This document shows positions 45,724 through 55,152 of a stretch of 64,000 bases of DNA, piece after piece (position 1 is the first letter of the stretch; each line of letters starts with the position of its first letter). Made by a program: the position numbers and the translations under genes. The notes below the pieces were generated by a model. The model made no database searches. It was not told where the DNA came from and saw only the letters and a list, made by a program, of their open reading frames with translations. The DNA comes from an uncultured Planctomycetaceae bacterium. Its GTDB lineage: Bacteria; Planctomycetota; Planctomycetia; Planctomycetales; Planctomycetaceae. The DNA is taken from NCBI GenBank assembly GCA_943787265.1, contig CALSLT010000050.1:23891-87890 (forward strand), in the 5' to 3' direction.

Positions 45724-46170
45724 TTAGCTCCTGTGAGATAACAGTTGGTGAACAATCATCGTCATAAGGGCTCCACGGACAGTCCAGGCGATTGTGCGGA
45801 CCCAGTTTGTTGTGACCAGCGCGGAGTGATGAGTCGTCGAGAACCCGCCTTCGGCAAGGGCGCCATGCCGTGGCACCTGGAGCAGAGCAGTCGAGAGCCA
45901 GGCAACAAACACGAGCGCGACGCCAGTCCATAGCCAGCTCGGTGGGATCGAGGCGGGAGAACGGTAGAGCAGCCCGACCGCTGTGAACGCTTCGACGAGC
46001 ATGAGTGGAGCCACCACCCAGGTGGTCAGCTTCTGATGTAGCCGAGCATAGTCAAGAAACGATCCTTCACCGACGTTGCGAAACATCGGGTAGTGCACGA
46101 TCTGGACGAACCAGATCAGGCCCACCATTGCGAGTGTCGAGAAGAGATTGAGACAAAGCAACAGTCGCAT
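45724..46170 (-). CDS. Four-helix membrane protein
   Basis: 148 residues with four predicted spans: MRLLLCLNLFSTLAMVGLIW, VVAPLMLVEAFTAVGLLY, WLWTGVALVFVAWLSTALL and WVRTIAWTVRGALMTMIV. The loop HYPMFRNVGEGSFLDYARLH carries conserved-looking aromatic and His residues. I infer an integral envelope protein of unknown role. Starts four bases after the SDR stop, and its own stop overlaps the ribosome site of the next gene, so translation is coupled. Confidence 0.7.
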   Translation of the reverse strand: MRLLLCLNLFSTLAMVGLIWFVQIVHYPMFRNVGEGSFLDYARLHQKLTTWVVAPLMLVEAFTAVGLLYRSPASIPPSWLWTGVALVFVAWLSTALLQVPRHGALAEGGFSTTHHSALVTTNWVRTIAWTVRGALMTMIVHQLLSHRS

Positions 46171-46174
46171 TCAA

Positions 46175-46918
46175 TTACCTCGATACCTTCGTCCGACCCA
46201 GAACTGACGACAGCCCGCCGTCGACTCCGAACACCTGACCCGTGATCCAGCTCGATTCGTCAGACAGCAACCATTGCATCATGGCTGCCACGTCGTCCGG
46301 TTCCCCCAGACGGCCCAGCGCGTGCATCCGGACTGAAGCTTCGGCACTCGTCTTGTTCTCCCAGAGGTGTCTCGTCATCCGCGACTTTGTCAAACCCGGT
46401 GCGACAGCGTTAAAGCGAATCCCACGGCTCGCGTATGAGGCGGCGGCCGCAATCGTCAGACCTTCAATTCCAGACTTGGCCGCTGCAATCGCTTCGTGGT
46501 TGGGCATTCCGATCCGAGCCGCAGCGCTGGACACCAGTACGACCGATCCGCCGTTCCGCTTCATAGTTTTTCCGGCAGCTCTTGCCGTGGCGAAGGCCGA
46601 GAACAGGTTTGCGTTGACGGTGGCGTGGAACTCGTCGTCCGTCGTAGTGTGAGCCGGCTTCAGCAGTAATGATCCGATGCAGTTTGCGACCCCAGCAATC
46701 TCCCCAAATGTGCTGGCCGCCTTTTCAAAGCAGCGAGTAAAGCTTCCGGAATCGGAAGCGTCGACATGGGCCGACGGGCACCCCAACTCGGATGCAAGAT
46801 TCTTAAGTCGTCCTGCGTCTCGCGCCGCGATGAAAACGTCACAGTCATTATTGACGAGGCGTCGTGCGAGTCCCGAACCAACGGAACCGGTCGCTCCAAG
46901 AATTAGAAATGCAGCCAT
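46175..46918 (-). CDS. Short-chain dehydrogenase/reductase (atypical SDR)
   Basis: 247 residues with AGGAG before ATG 46918. The Rossmann signature LILGATGSVGSGLARRL and the catalytic Ser (VLVSSAAARIG) are present, but the YxxxK motif reads NHEAIAAAKSG, so the catalytic Tyr appears to be Ile while the Lys is kept. The C-terminal VDGGLSSV is usual. Loss of the Tyr may mean a changed or non-redox role. In a pterin context an SDR could act like sepiapterin reductase, but the missing Tyr argues against it. Second gene of the sigma-led operon. Confidence 0.85.
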   Translation of the reverse strand: MAAFLILGATGSVGSGLARRLVNNDCDVFIAARDAGRLKNLASELGCPSAHVDASDSGSFTRCFEKAASTFGEIAGVANCIGSLLLKPAHTTTDDEFHATVNANLFSAFATARAAGKTMKRNGGSVVLVSSAAARIGMPNHEAIAAAKSGIEGLTIAAAASYASRGIRFNAVAPGLTKSRMTRHLWENKTSAEASVRMHALGRLGEPDDVAAMMQWLLSDESSWITGQVFGVDGGLSSVLGRTKVSR

Positions 46919-46953
46919 AGCGATATCTCCTGTGGAGTTCTCAGCCCCCTGCC

Positions 46954-47919
46954 TCAGATGGACGGCTTGAGCAAACCTGATTCGAAAGCAAAATCGAACA
47001 GCTTATCTGTCGCGCTGATCTGGATTTGCCGGATGCGTTCCTTGCTGACTCCGAGGTTTGCAGCCAGCTCCCGCAGGGGCTTACCTTTTCCTGACACATC
47101 CAGACCGAACCGCTCGCGCACCACGAGATGCTCGCGATCCTCAAGAATTTGCGGGGCCTCACTCATCAACACATCCAGCCGATGCAGGTCGCGGATTAAT
47201 CCCTGATCCGACTCAGTCCGACGTTCCAGCTCTTCCAGGAAATCATTGTTGACGTTCGGTTCCTGCCGGCGGCCGAGACGGGCCTTCTCCTGCAAACGGT
47301 AGATGTGTCGTTGCACCGACAGGGTCGCGTATGTACTGAAGCGATAGCCGCGCGAGTAATCGAACTTGTCGGTGGCATTCAACAGGACAAGATTCCCTTC
47401 GCCAACCAGCTCGTCAAACAGGGTCAGTCGATGCCTCAACTTCCTCGCAATTGACACGACCAGTCGAAGATTGCACTCGATAATCTGAGACCGAGTGTCC
47501 AATGCATCTGCCGCGAGACTCTCGATGACCGCAAGCGTTGTTTCGTTGGGAGAATCAACGTCAACGCTCGAACGCAACACGTTGCAACGATATCTCAGGA
47601 AGTTCATCTTCCGAAACAGCAACCGTTCGCCTTCCGCTGTGAGCAGCGAAGTTGAATAAAGATGCGCGAGGTACGGTGGTGTACCCACCGGCGGTTTTTC
47701 GGTCGGTGGGATGAATAATTTTGCGTTTGCCACATCGGCTTCGACTCGTTCCGTGCTGAGTGACTCAAACTCGGGTGCGTAAATAAAACAATCTTCCTGC
47801 GTCACCACTTTCCGAGCTCGTTCAACGAGACGCGATCGCTCGGCAATCTCGCTGCGCCGCGGAGATTTCTTTGCGACGCCGGATGCGGACAGAGTTACGT
47901 CTGAGAGATTTTTACACAT
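46954..47919 (-). CDS. Sigma-70-family sigma factor, relative of the 41 kb gene
   Basis: 321 residues from ATG 47919, with AAGGAG seven bases upstream. Same plan as the 41 kb gene: acidic N-terminus, TAEGERLLFRKMNFLRYRC, DELVGEGNLVLLNATDKFDY and RGYRFSTYATLSVQRHIYR (region 2), and region 4 LRELAANLGVSKERIRQIQI. It precedes SDR, membrane protein, unknown protein and FeS photolyase on the same strand with short gaps, so it probably drives its own operon. In other bacteria light-induced sigma factors (LitS-type) do this job; that comparison is by analogy. Confidence 0.87.
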   Translation of the reverse strand: MCKNLSDVTLSASGVAKKSPRRSEIAERSRLVERARKVVTQEDCFIYAPEFESLSTERVEADVANAKLFIPPTEKPPVGTPPYLAHLYSTSLLTAEGERLLFRKMNFLRYRCNVLRSSVDVDSPNETTLAVIESLAADALDTRSQIIECNLRLVVSIARKLRHRLTLFDELVGEGNLVLLNATDKFDYSRGYRFSTYATLSVQRHIYRLQEKARLGRRQEPNVNNDFLEELERRTESDQGLIRDLHRLDVLMSEAPQILEDREHLVVRERFGLDVSGKGKPLRELAANLGVSKERIRQIQISATDKLFDFAFESGLLKPSI

Positions 47920-47943
47920 GACAGTTCTCCTTGGCGTTGGCAC

Positions 47944-48694
47944 GCTTCAAACACACTTTTCAGATGTTGGTTATAGAAGCCAGCTTGTCGGCGACGACTG
48001 GAAATCGTTCGAACTGGCAGCACGTTTGACCGAGAATTTCGCACAAGCCTTTTCCTGCCTGCTTGGGAGTCTTGCCGACGGAACACCCTTTGATTTCCAA
48101 ACTGGCTGTCAGTTTTCAGCGGGTATCAAAGTCGCATTCAGAAAGCCTCGTTCAAACGCAATTCAATTCGACCGCTCGCTGCAGTCAGCGGGCAGGTTCT
48201 GTGTCGTCTTCGATTTTCAACGGGTGAAGTCGGTTTGATCGAGGTCGGCTGTTGCGTTTGCACACGGCCTGACCGCGCGTCGACATCGTTGCGTCCAGAT
48301 GGAAAGCATCCACAGCCACTAATCGTTGTTCGTTCGAGCCACGTTCGGGACTGCAAAGGACTTCACCAAAACTGAATCGCGTGCAGGCAGGTCATCGGAC
48401 ACCGTTCCGACCGGTGAGTTCGATTACTTACCCCGTGACTTCTTAGGCGACCGACCGATTCAGCAGTTGCTGGAGCTTGGGAAGACATCCATTCGAGACC
48501 ATATCCATCCTGCTCTTGGCTGGTCTGCACCCGTCGTCTGACTCAAACGCTTCAATGCTTGATAACGGGAATCGACCGAACCGCGAAATCCCAGAGTCAG
48601 GAAACAGTCCAATCGGTCGAGCCACTGATTGAAAACCAGGGTCTTCGGTCGATGGATCCGGCGGAGATCGCTCATTAATGCCTGGGGCAAGTCA
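47944..48694. other. Region without a supported gene between the photolyase locus and ACIII
   Basis: About 750 bases. The divergent promoters of the sigma operon (left) and actA (right) must lie here. A minus-strand frame at 48460-48690 (e.g. FNQWLDRLDCFLTLGFRG) looks like worn coding sequence, perhaps a transposase relic, but I cannot assign it. Confidence 0.5.
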
Positions 48695-49384
48695 ATGCCT
48701 TCCGAACGTTTTCATTTTCCAGCATGGACAAACCGTTTGACACGGCTTCTGCCGATCATCGGAGGGGCCGCTGGCCTGTACGCAGTGACAATCCTCGCAC
48801 TCGGCGCATCACCTGAAACGACAGACGTTGGTTACGCACCGCAGCAGCCAGTGCCGTTCAGTCACAAACTGCACGCTGGTCAGTTGAAGTTGGACTGCCG
48901 TTATTGCCACACGACAGTCGAAGAAGCAGCACACGCGGCCATCCCACCAACTCAGACCTGCAATAACTGTCACAACCCTGCTGATGCGAACGGGAGTGTC
49001 GCCACCGTTTCGGTGCATCCCAACAGTGAAAAGCTTCTGCCCGTATTCGAAAGCCAGGCCAGCGGTGCCCCCATCAAATGGGAACGCGTCCATGACCTGC
49101 CCGATTACGCGTGCTTCAATCACAGCGCTCACGTGACTCGCGGAGTCAGCTGTGTCTCCTGCCACGGTCGAGTTGACCAGATGGAAGTGGTGCAGCAGGT
49201 CGAGCCGCTCAGCATGGCCTGGTGCCTCGACTGCCATCGCGAGCCTGCGCCGCATTTAAGACCGCTCGACCGGATCGCTCAGCTTGACTGGGTTCCAGAA
49301 GAAGCCTCGGAAGTCATCGGAGCACGGGTTCAGGAAGAGCTCGGGTTGAATCCATCTACCAATTGTTCCACCTGCCATCGGTAA
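48695..49384 (+). CDS. actA: Alternative complex III pentahaem cytochrome c subunit ActA
   Basis: 229 residues from ATG 48695: a membrane/signal helix (LLPIIGGAAGLYAVTILALG) then five CxxCH haem sites, CRYCH, CNNCH, CVSCH, CLDCH and CSTCH. FSHKLHAGQLKLDCRYCH and FNHSAHVTRGVSCVSCH are typical of ActA, which passes electrons from quinol oxidation towards a terminal oxidase on the periplasmic side. The last haem site is two residues from the stop. First gene of the ACIII-oxidase operon, six bases before actB. Confidence 0.92.
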   Translation: MPSERFHFPAWTNRLTRLLPIIGGAAGLYAVTILALGASPETTDVGYAPQQPVPFSHKLHAGQLKLDCRYCHTTVEEAAHAAIPPTQTCNNCHNPADANGSVATVSVHPNSEKLLPVFESQASGAPIKWERVHDLPDYACFNHSAHVTRGVSCVSCHGRVDQMEVVQQVEPLSMAWCLDCHREPAPHLRPLDRIAQLDWVPEEASEVIGARVQEELGLNPSTNCSTCHR

Positions 49385-49390
49385 GTCGTT

Positions 49391-52300
49391 ATGAGTCGAG
49401 ATACTGGAACAACATACTGGCGGAGTCTCAACGAACTGCAGGGCACTCCTCAGTTCGAAGAGATGCTGCATCGCGAGTTTCCTGAAGCAGCTTCTGAGCT
49501 GCCGGACGGAATTTCACGTCGCCGATGGCTGCAGTTGATGGGTGCTTCACTTGTGCTTGGTGGTGTCGGTGGTTGTCGTTGGGAGGCCGAGCAGTTCGCG
49601 CCGTTCGCTGTCAGGCCGTCCAATCGGACGCCCGGAGTACCGCAGCGCTTCGCGACCTCACACGAGGTCGGCGGCAGCGGCCGCGGACTGCTTGTTACCT
49701 GTTATGACGGTCGACCGACCAAAGTTGAGGGCAACCCCGACCATCCGTTGAGCGAGGGGGGCACAGACGTCTTTGACCAAGCGGCGATTCTGAATCTCTA
49801 CGATCCAGATCGCAGCGACTCCGTCATTGAGCAATCAGCAGGCCAGCGATTCACTCGCGACTGGTCCGACTTCGATCGCTTCGCCTCACGACATTTCGCT
49901 GCTCTCAAGAGGGGCAACGGCAAAGGTTTGTTTCTCCTGAGTGAAGCGACCTCTTCCCCGACCTATCAGCGGCTGCTTGAAGAATTACAGAAAAATCACC
50001 CCGAAGCCGTCTGCCTGGAGTACGAGAGTTTCTCACGCGACCACGAACGCAGTGGTGCGCAACTTGCCTTCGGTCGCGTCCTGCGCCCGCACTACGACTT
50101 TGATCGTGCCCGCGTCGTCGCCTGCCTTGATGCCGATCCGCTTGGAATGCATCCGGCGGCGACGCGGCATGTTCGCGACTGGGCTGCTCATCGCGATCCA
50201 GACTCGGGTTCGTTCTTCAATCGTGTTTATTCAGTGGAGAGTGAGCTTTCCGTCACCGGAGCGCAGGCCGATCACCGTTTGCCGATGCAGTCATCATCAA
50301 TCCGACTCATCACCGCGATTCTCGAAGCACTGATTTCGCAACAGTTGGGCGACTTTCCTCGAGAGACGAGCCGAAGCGAATCCGGCGACAACAGCGATCC
50401 TCGACTTGCTTCGCGCTTGCCTCTTTCTCCGGAAGAAATCCTCGCACCGGGTCAACTGCGATTCGTCGAAGCACTGGCTGATGACCTCGTCCAAACGCGA
50501 GGTGGATCGCTGCTTATGGCTGGGCCTGCGCAGCCAGCTGATGTTCATGCCCGAGTTCATCGCATCAATGACTGGTTGGAAAATTCCGGGACAACCGTCC
50601 GGTATACGGCGGAGCCTGTCGCCGGACGGTTGTCCCACCGGGCCGCAATTGACTTCCTTTCTGCCGAACTTCGTGAGGGCAACGTCGACACACTGATCAT
50701 GCTTGGTGGGAACCCCGTGTACGATGCACCGGTGGAAGTCCAGTTCGGCGACGCGCTGCAGAAGGCGAAGACCTCGATCCACCTCAGCGCGTACCGTGAC
50801 GAAACGTCTGACTTGTGCACGTGGCACTTACCGCGGGCTCACGCGTTCGAGGTCTGGGGTGACACGCGTTCGAGCGAGGGCACGTATTCCATTTCTCAGC
50901 CATTGATCGAACCGCTACTCACCGGCCGGTCGGGGCTCCAGCTACTTGCTGCTTTCAACACCGGAAACCCGCCGGCCTCAGGAGACCTCGGGAAGCGGTT
51001 CATTCAGGAGACGTTCTACTCACTGACTCCAGAGCCCCCCGAGCGAGCATGGGACACGACGTTGCACGACGGCTTCCTTGCCGGCAGCGCGTGCGAGCCG
51101 GTCAATGTGCCGGTTGTTTCCTCGCTTCAGTCGACGCTTGATGCCATCTCGCTCACACCACCCCAGCGTTCGCTGGAGGTCGTTTTTTTCTCCGGGCCGG
51201 GCTGTTTACGACGGACGCTTTTCGAACAACGCCTGGCTGCAGGAACTGCCCGAACCGCTCAGTAAGTTGACTTGGGACAACGCCGCATTGCTGAGCCCGG
51301 CAACCGCTCGCGAGCTTGATATTGAGCATGGAGACGTGGTCACGATCGGGTCTGACGGACGTTCGGTCGAGGCTCCTGTCTACATCCTGCCCGGTCAGGC
51401 CGAAAACTCGATTGGCCTGCAACTCGGTTACGGTCGCACCGCAGCCGGAACCGTCGCCGGGCATGTTGCTCATAACATCGATCCCGTCGGAGTCAACGTT
51501 TCAACGCTCCGGTCGATTGAGCACATGCACTTCGAGAATGGTGTGACGATCACGTCGACCGGAAGACGCCACGAGTTCGCGACCACACAGGAACACTTCG
51601 CCATCGACCGAGTTGGCCTTGAAGAAATCAGCGGACGCGTTGGTGACCTGGTTCGCGAGGGAACAGTGGACGAGTACGCGGAGCATCCTGACTTTGCTCA
51701 TCACGGGCACGAAGAGATCGCGCTTTGGGAGCAGCCAGAGCAGGACGGTCCTCAGTGGGGCATGTCGATCGATTTATCGAAATGCATCGGCTGTAACGCC
51801 TGCGTCGTCGCCTGTCAGTCAGAAAACAATATCCCGGTTGTCGGTAAAGAGCAGGTGCTCAAAGGACGCGAGATGCACTGGCTGCGTCTCGATCGGTACT
51901 TCACTGGCGACATGGATGACCCCGAGGTCGTTCAGCAGCCGGTTGCCTGTCAGCACTGTGAAAACGCTCCGTGTGAGCAGGTCTGTCCGGTTGCCGCTAC
52001 GGTCCATAGCGACGACGGCCTCAACGACATGGTCTACAACCGCTGCATCGGCACGAGGTACTGCGCGAACAACTGTCCGTACAAAGTCCGCCGCTTCAAT
52101 TTCTTCGATTACCAGTTGCCGGTCGTGCAGCCCGAGCAGTCTCTGAAACAGCTCGCGTTCAATCCGGAGGTCACCGTCCGCAGCCGCGGCGTCATGGAAA
52201 AGTGTACCTACTGCGTGCAACGCATCCGCAACACCAGCATCCTCGCGGACAACGATCGTCGTCCGCTCGAAGACGGCGAAGTTCAGACCGCGTGTCAGCA

Positions 52301-52478
52301 GTCCTGCCCGGCTCAGGCCATCACGTTCGGTGACCTGAAGCTTTCCGGCAGCGAGGTTGCCACCGAGCAGTCAAAGCCGCGGGCCTACGGAATGCTCGAC
52401 GAACTTAACGTCAAACCACGTACGAAGTACCTCGCGCGCATCCGCAATCCAAACCCCGTACTCAAAGCGACAACCTGA
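49391..52478 (+). CDS. actB: Alternative complex III molybdopterin-like/iron-sulfur subunit ActB, one frameshift
   Basis: About 1,030 residues when joined. First part (49391-51190): a leader with SRRRWLQLMGASLVLGGVGG, then the molybdopterin-oxidoreductase-like domain (LVTCYDGRPTKVEGNPDHPL; IMLGGNPVYDAP) that in ACIII lacks the cofactor. One T too many in the T7 run at 51183-51189 shifts the frame; the second part (GRAVYDGRFSNNAWLQELPE onward) carries the ferredoxin-like part with CIGCNACVVACQSENNIPV, CQHCENAPCEQVCPVAA, CIGTRYCANNCPYKVRRF and CTYCVQRI, which would bind one [3Fe-4S] and three [4Fe-4S] clusters in ACIII. Ends TGA overlapping the ATG of actC. Confidence 0.9.
50588..50636. repeat. 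15-bp perfect inverted repeat inside actB
   Basis: GGGACAACCGTCCGG (50588-50602) and CCGGACGGTTGTCCC (50622-50636), loop of 19 bases, within the coding frame (TTVRYTAEPVAGRLS). The shared GGGACA/TGTCCC core also occurs in the hairpin at 26515-26542, so a dispersed palindrome family is possible. Confidence 0.75.
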
Positions 52479-53863
52479 TGTCCGCCGTCCCCATCCCAAC
52501 ACGAACTCCGAGTGAGTCGCTGCGGCCGCCGCTGGTCGACGGAGAGCAGACGCTCTCTTCGATTACCGAAACCGTGTGCAGCATCGTCGAACGGCCGCAG
52601 ACGCCGCGTGCCTGGTACATTGCATTTGCAATCTCAAGCTCGCTCACCCTGATGCTGTTCGGGCTGATCGGATATCTGATCGCAACCGGCATCGGCGTCT
52701 GGGGTAACAACTCGCCAGTGTTCTGGGGCTGGCCGATCGTCAACTTCGTATTCTGGGTTGGAATCGGCCACGCGGGAACGTTGATTTCCGCGATTCTGTT
52801 TCTGTTCCGCCAGCAGTGGCGAACCAGCATTAATCGCTTCGCCGAGGCCATGACCATTTTCGCGGTCACTTGCGCCGGCATCTTCCCAGCCATTCACGTG
52901 GGCCGAGTCTGGCTTGTCTATTGGCTGGCCCCCTATCCCAATCAGATGGCCATGTGGCCCAACTTCCGCAGTCCCCTACTGTGGGATGTTTTTGCCGTTT
53001 CGACTTATGCCACCGTGTCGCTCCTGTTCTGGTACCTAGGGATGATTCCCGACCTTGCGACACTTCGCGACCGGGCAACTTCGCGAGTCCGCCAGTTTGC
53101 CTACGGACTGTTTGCCCTCGGCTGGACCGGCTCCGCCCGGCAGTGGCATGTTCTGGAAAAGGCGTACCTGCTCCTTGCCGCACTCGCGACACCGCTGGTA
53201 CTCAGTGTTCACACCATTGTCAGCTTCGACTTCGCCGTATCACACGTGCCAGGCTGGCATACCACCATCTTTCCACCTTACTTCGTTGCCGGAGCCGTCT
53301 TCAGTGGCTTTGCGATGGTGGTCACGCTTCTTGTTCCAGCGCGGCACCTGTTTGGACTTAAAGACCTCATCACTCCGAGACATCTGGACGTGATGTGCCG
53401 CATCATCCTTGCCACGAGCTGCATGGTGGGATACGCGTACGCGACTGAATTCTTCACCGCGTGGTACAGCGGCAATCGCTTCGAGCAGTTCGCCTTCCTC
53501 AATCGCATGCAGGGGCCCTACGCGTGGGCCTACTGGACGATGGTGACCTGCAACGTGCTGATTCCTCAGCTCTACTGGTTCAAACGCTTTCGTACTTCGC
53601 CCTGGCTAATGGTCGGCGTCGCAATCTGCGTCAACATCGGCATGTGATTTGAACGCTTCGTCATCACGGTGACTTCTCTCAGCCGCGACTTCCTGCCCTC
53701 GAGCTGGGATTACTTTCGACCGACTGCTGTCGACGTCCTGATGTTCGTCGGCAGCTTCGGCCTGTTCTTCACCCTCTTCCTGCTCTTCTGCCGCTTCCTA
53801 CCGATGGTGGCAATGGCCGAAGTGAAGTCCGTTCTTCCCGCGCCATCTGTCTCCGAGTCCTGA
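52478..53863 (+). CDS. actC: Alternative complex III quinol-oxidising membrane subunit ActC, interrupted by an in-frame TGA
   Basis: NrfD/PsrC-type membrane subunit that binds quinol. TGATG overlap with actB. Helices include SSLTLMLFGLIGYLIATGIG, FVFWVGIGHAGTLISAILFL and WHTTIFPPYFVAGAVFSGFA. The frame reads through VNIGM to TGA at 53645-53647, then continues in the same frame with FERFVITVTSLSRDFLPSSW and VGSFGLFFTLFLLFCRFLPM to 53863. Relatives have Trp (VNIGMWFERF), so TGG to TGA is the simplest reading. As sequenced the last two helices are not made unless the stop is suppressed. Confidence 0.9.
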
Positions 53864-53880
53864 AACACAATTCGCCGACT

Positions 53881-55152
53881 ATGTCGACCACCGTTGAACC
53901 AACACCTGTCACGACCGACGAACCTGAGCCAGCATCACGGCTCTTCGGGGCGATCGCGATCTTTGAGTCAGCAGAAAAGTTGTTGTCGGCCGCGACAGCC
54001 CTGAAACAATCCGGGCTGACAAAGTTAGAGGCTCACACACCGTATCCCGTGCACGGCATCGACGAGGCACTGCGGATTGCCCCAACACGGCTTCCCTGGG
54101 TGGTTCTGGCCGGCGCCTTGATCGGTGCAGGTGGCGCATTCGCGATGCAGCATTGGATGAACGGAATCGATTATCCGTTTCTGATCAGTGGCAAGCCGCT
54201 GATGAGCATTCCATCCAGTATTCCCGTGACGTTCGAAGTCGCCATTCTGTTGGCAGCCTTCGCGGCGTTCTTTGGCGTCCTGCTCTTCAACGGGCTGCCG
54301 CGACTCGCCCATCCGCTTTTCCGGACTCAGGTGTTTCGGCGAGTCACCAGTGATCAGTTTGCTCTGGTCGCCGAGTCTGACGATCCCCGCTTTGACGAGC
54401 TCCGCTTCGGTGTCATTACCACCGAGCACGGTGCGACGTCCGTTGAATCCATTGAACAGGACGTCTCGTCCGTCGCCATGCCGACTCTCCTGAAAGCAGC
54501 GGGCGTGTCTCTCGTCGCCCTCGCGTTGATTCCGCCAGTGCTGATCGCTCAGGCCAGAGCGACGACATCCGAGAAGCCGCGAATCCATCCGATTCAAGAC
54601 ATGGACTTTCAGGCGAAATTCAAAGCACAGACGACTTCCCCGTTTTTTGACGATGGACGCGCGATGCGACTACAGATTTCCGGCACCGTGGCACGCGGCG
54701 ACATGCCGATCGATCCGGCCATCAGCACCGGTTACACATCGGATGCTCCACCAGGACCTGAATCTTCCCAGTGGCTCGATTCGATTCCAATATCGCCGAC
54801 CATTGAACTGATGGCGCGTGGCCGCGAGCGGTTCAACATCTTCTGTGCGGCGTGCCATGGTCGAGGTGGTGACGGTGACGGAATCGTGACCGTCCGCGCT
54901 CTCGAACTGCAGCAGGGCACGTGGGTCAAGCCGATCTCATTGCATGACCGGTCCGTCCGCGACCAGCCCGACGGCAGACTCTTCAACACAATTACCAATG
55001 GGGTGAGGAAGATGCCTGGCTACGCGTCACAGATTAAGCCGGAGGACCGCTGGGCCATCGTGCTCTACCTTCGAGCCCTTCAGAGCAGCCGTAACGCTCA
55101 GCCGGCCGATGTCCCTGCCGATGTCCTCGAAACCCTGCGGGAGACCAACTGA
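53881..55152 (+). CDS. actD: Alternative complex III ActD-ActE fusion (membrane protein plus monohaem cytochrome c)
   Basis: 423 residues. Residues 20-180 are ActD (FGAIAIFESAEKLLSAATAL; helices LPWVVLAGALIGAGGAFA and VAILLAAFAAFFGVLLFNG). From about residue 215 a linker with a helix (LVALALIPPVLIAQA) leads to ActE with FNIFCAACHGRGGDGDG (CxxCH) and a likely Met ligand in VRKMPGYA. In many bacteria actD and actE are separate genes. Stop TGA overlaps the ATG of actF. Confidence 0.88.
   Translation: MSTTVEPTPVTTDEPEPASRLFGAIAIFESAEKLLSAATALKQSGLTKLEAHTPYPVHGIDEALRIAPTRLPWVVLAGALIGAGGAFAMQHWMNGIDYPFLISGKPLMSIPSSIPVTFEVAILLAAFAAFFGVLLFNGLPRLAHPLFRTQVFRRVTSDQFALVAESDDPRFDELRFGVITTEHGATSVESIEQDVSSVAMPTLLKAAGVSLVALALIPPVLIAQARATTSEKPRIHPIQDMDFQAKFKAQTTSPFFDDGRAMRLQISGTVARGDMPIDPAISTGYTSDAPPGPESSQWLDSIPISPTIELMARGRERFNIFCAACHGRGGDGDGIVTVRALELQQGTWVKPISLHDRSVRDQPDGRLFNTITNGVRKMPGYASQIKPEDRWAIVLYLRALQSSRNAQPADVPADVLETLRETN

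Noticed and set aside
48460..48690. Minus-strand ORF before actA as a real gene
   Set aside because: It looks like worn coding sequence (perhaps a transposase relic), but no intact domain can be recognised.
51183..51191. Programmed -1 frameshifting at T TTT TTC in actB
   Set aside because: The slippery heptamer is in frame but the required shift is +1 (or -2), so a -1 event would lead to an early stop.
53645..53647. Reassignment of UGA to Trp
   Set aside because: TGA ends many neighbouring genes with exact spacing or overlap (actB, actDE, coxA), so it functions as a stop here.
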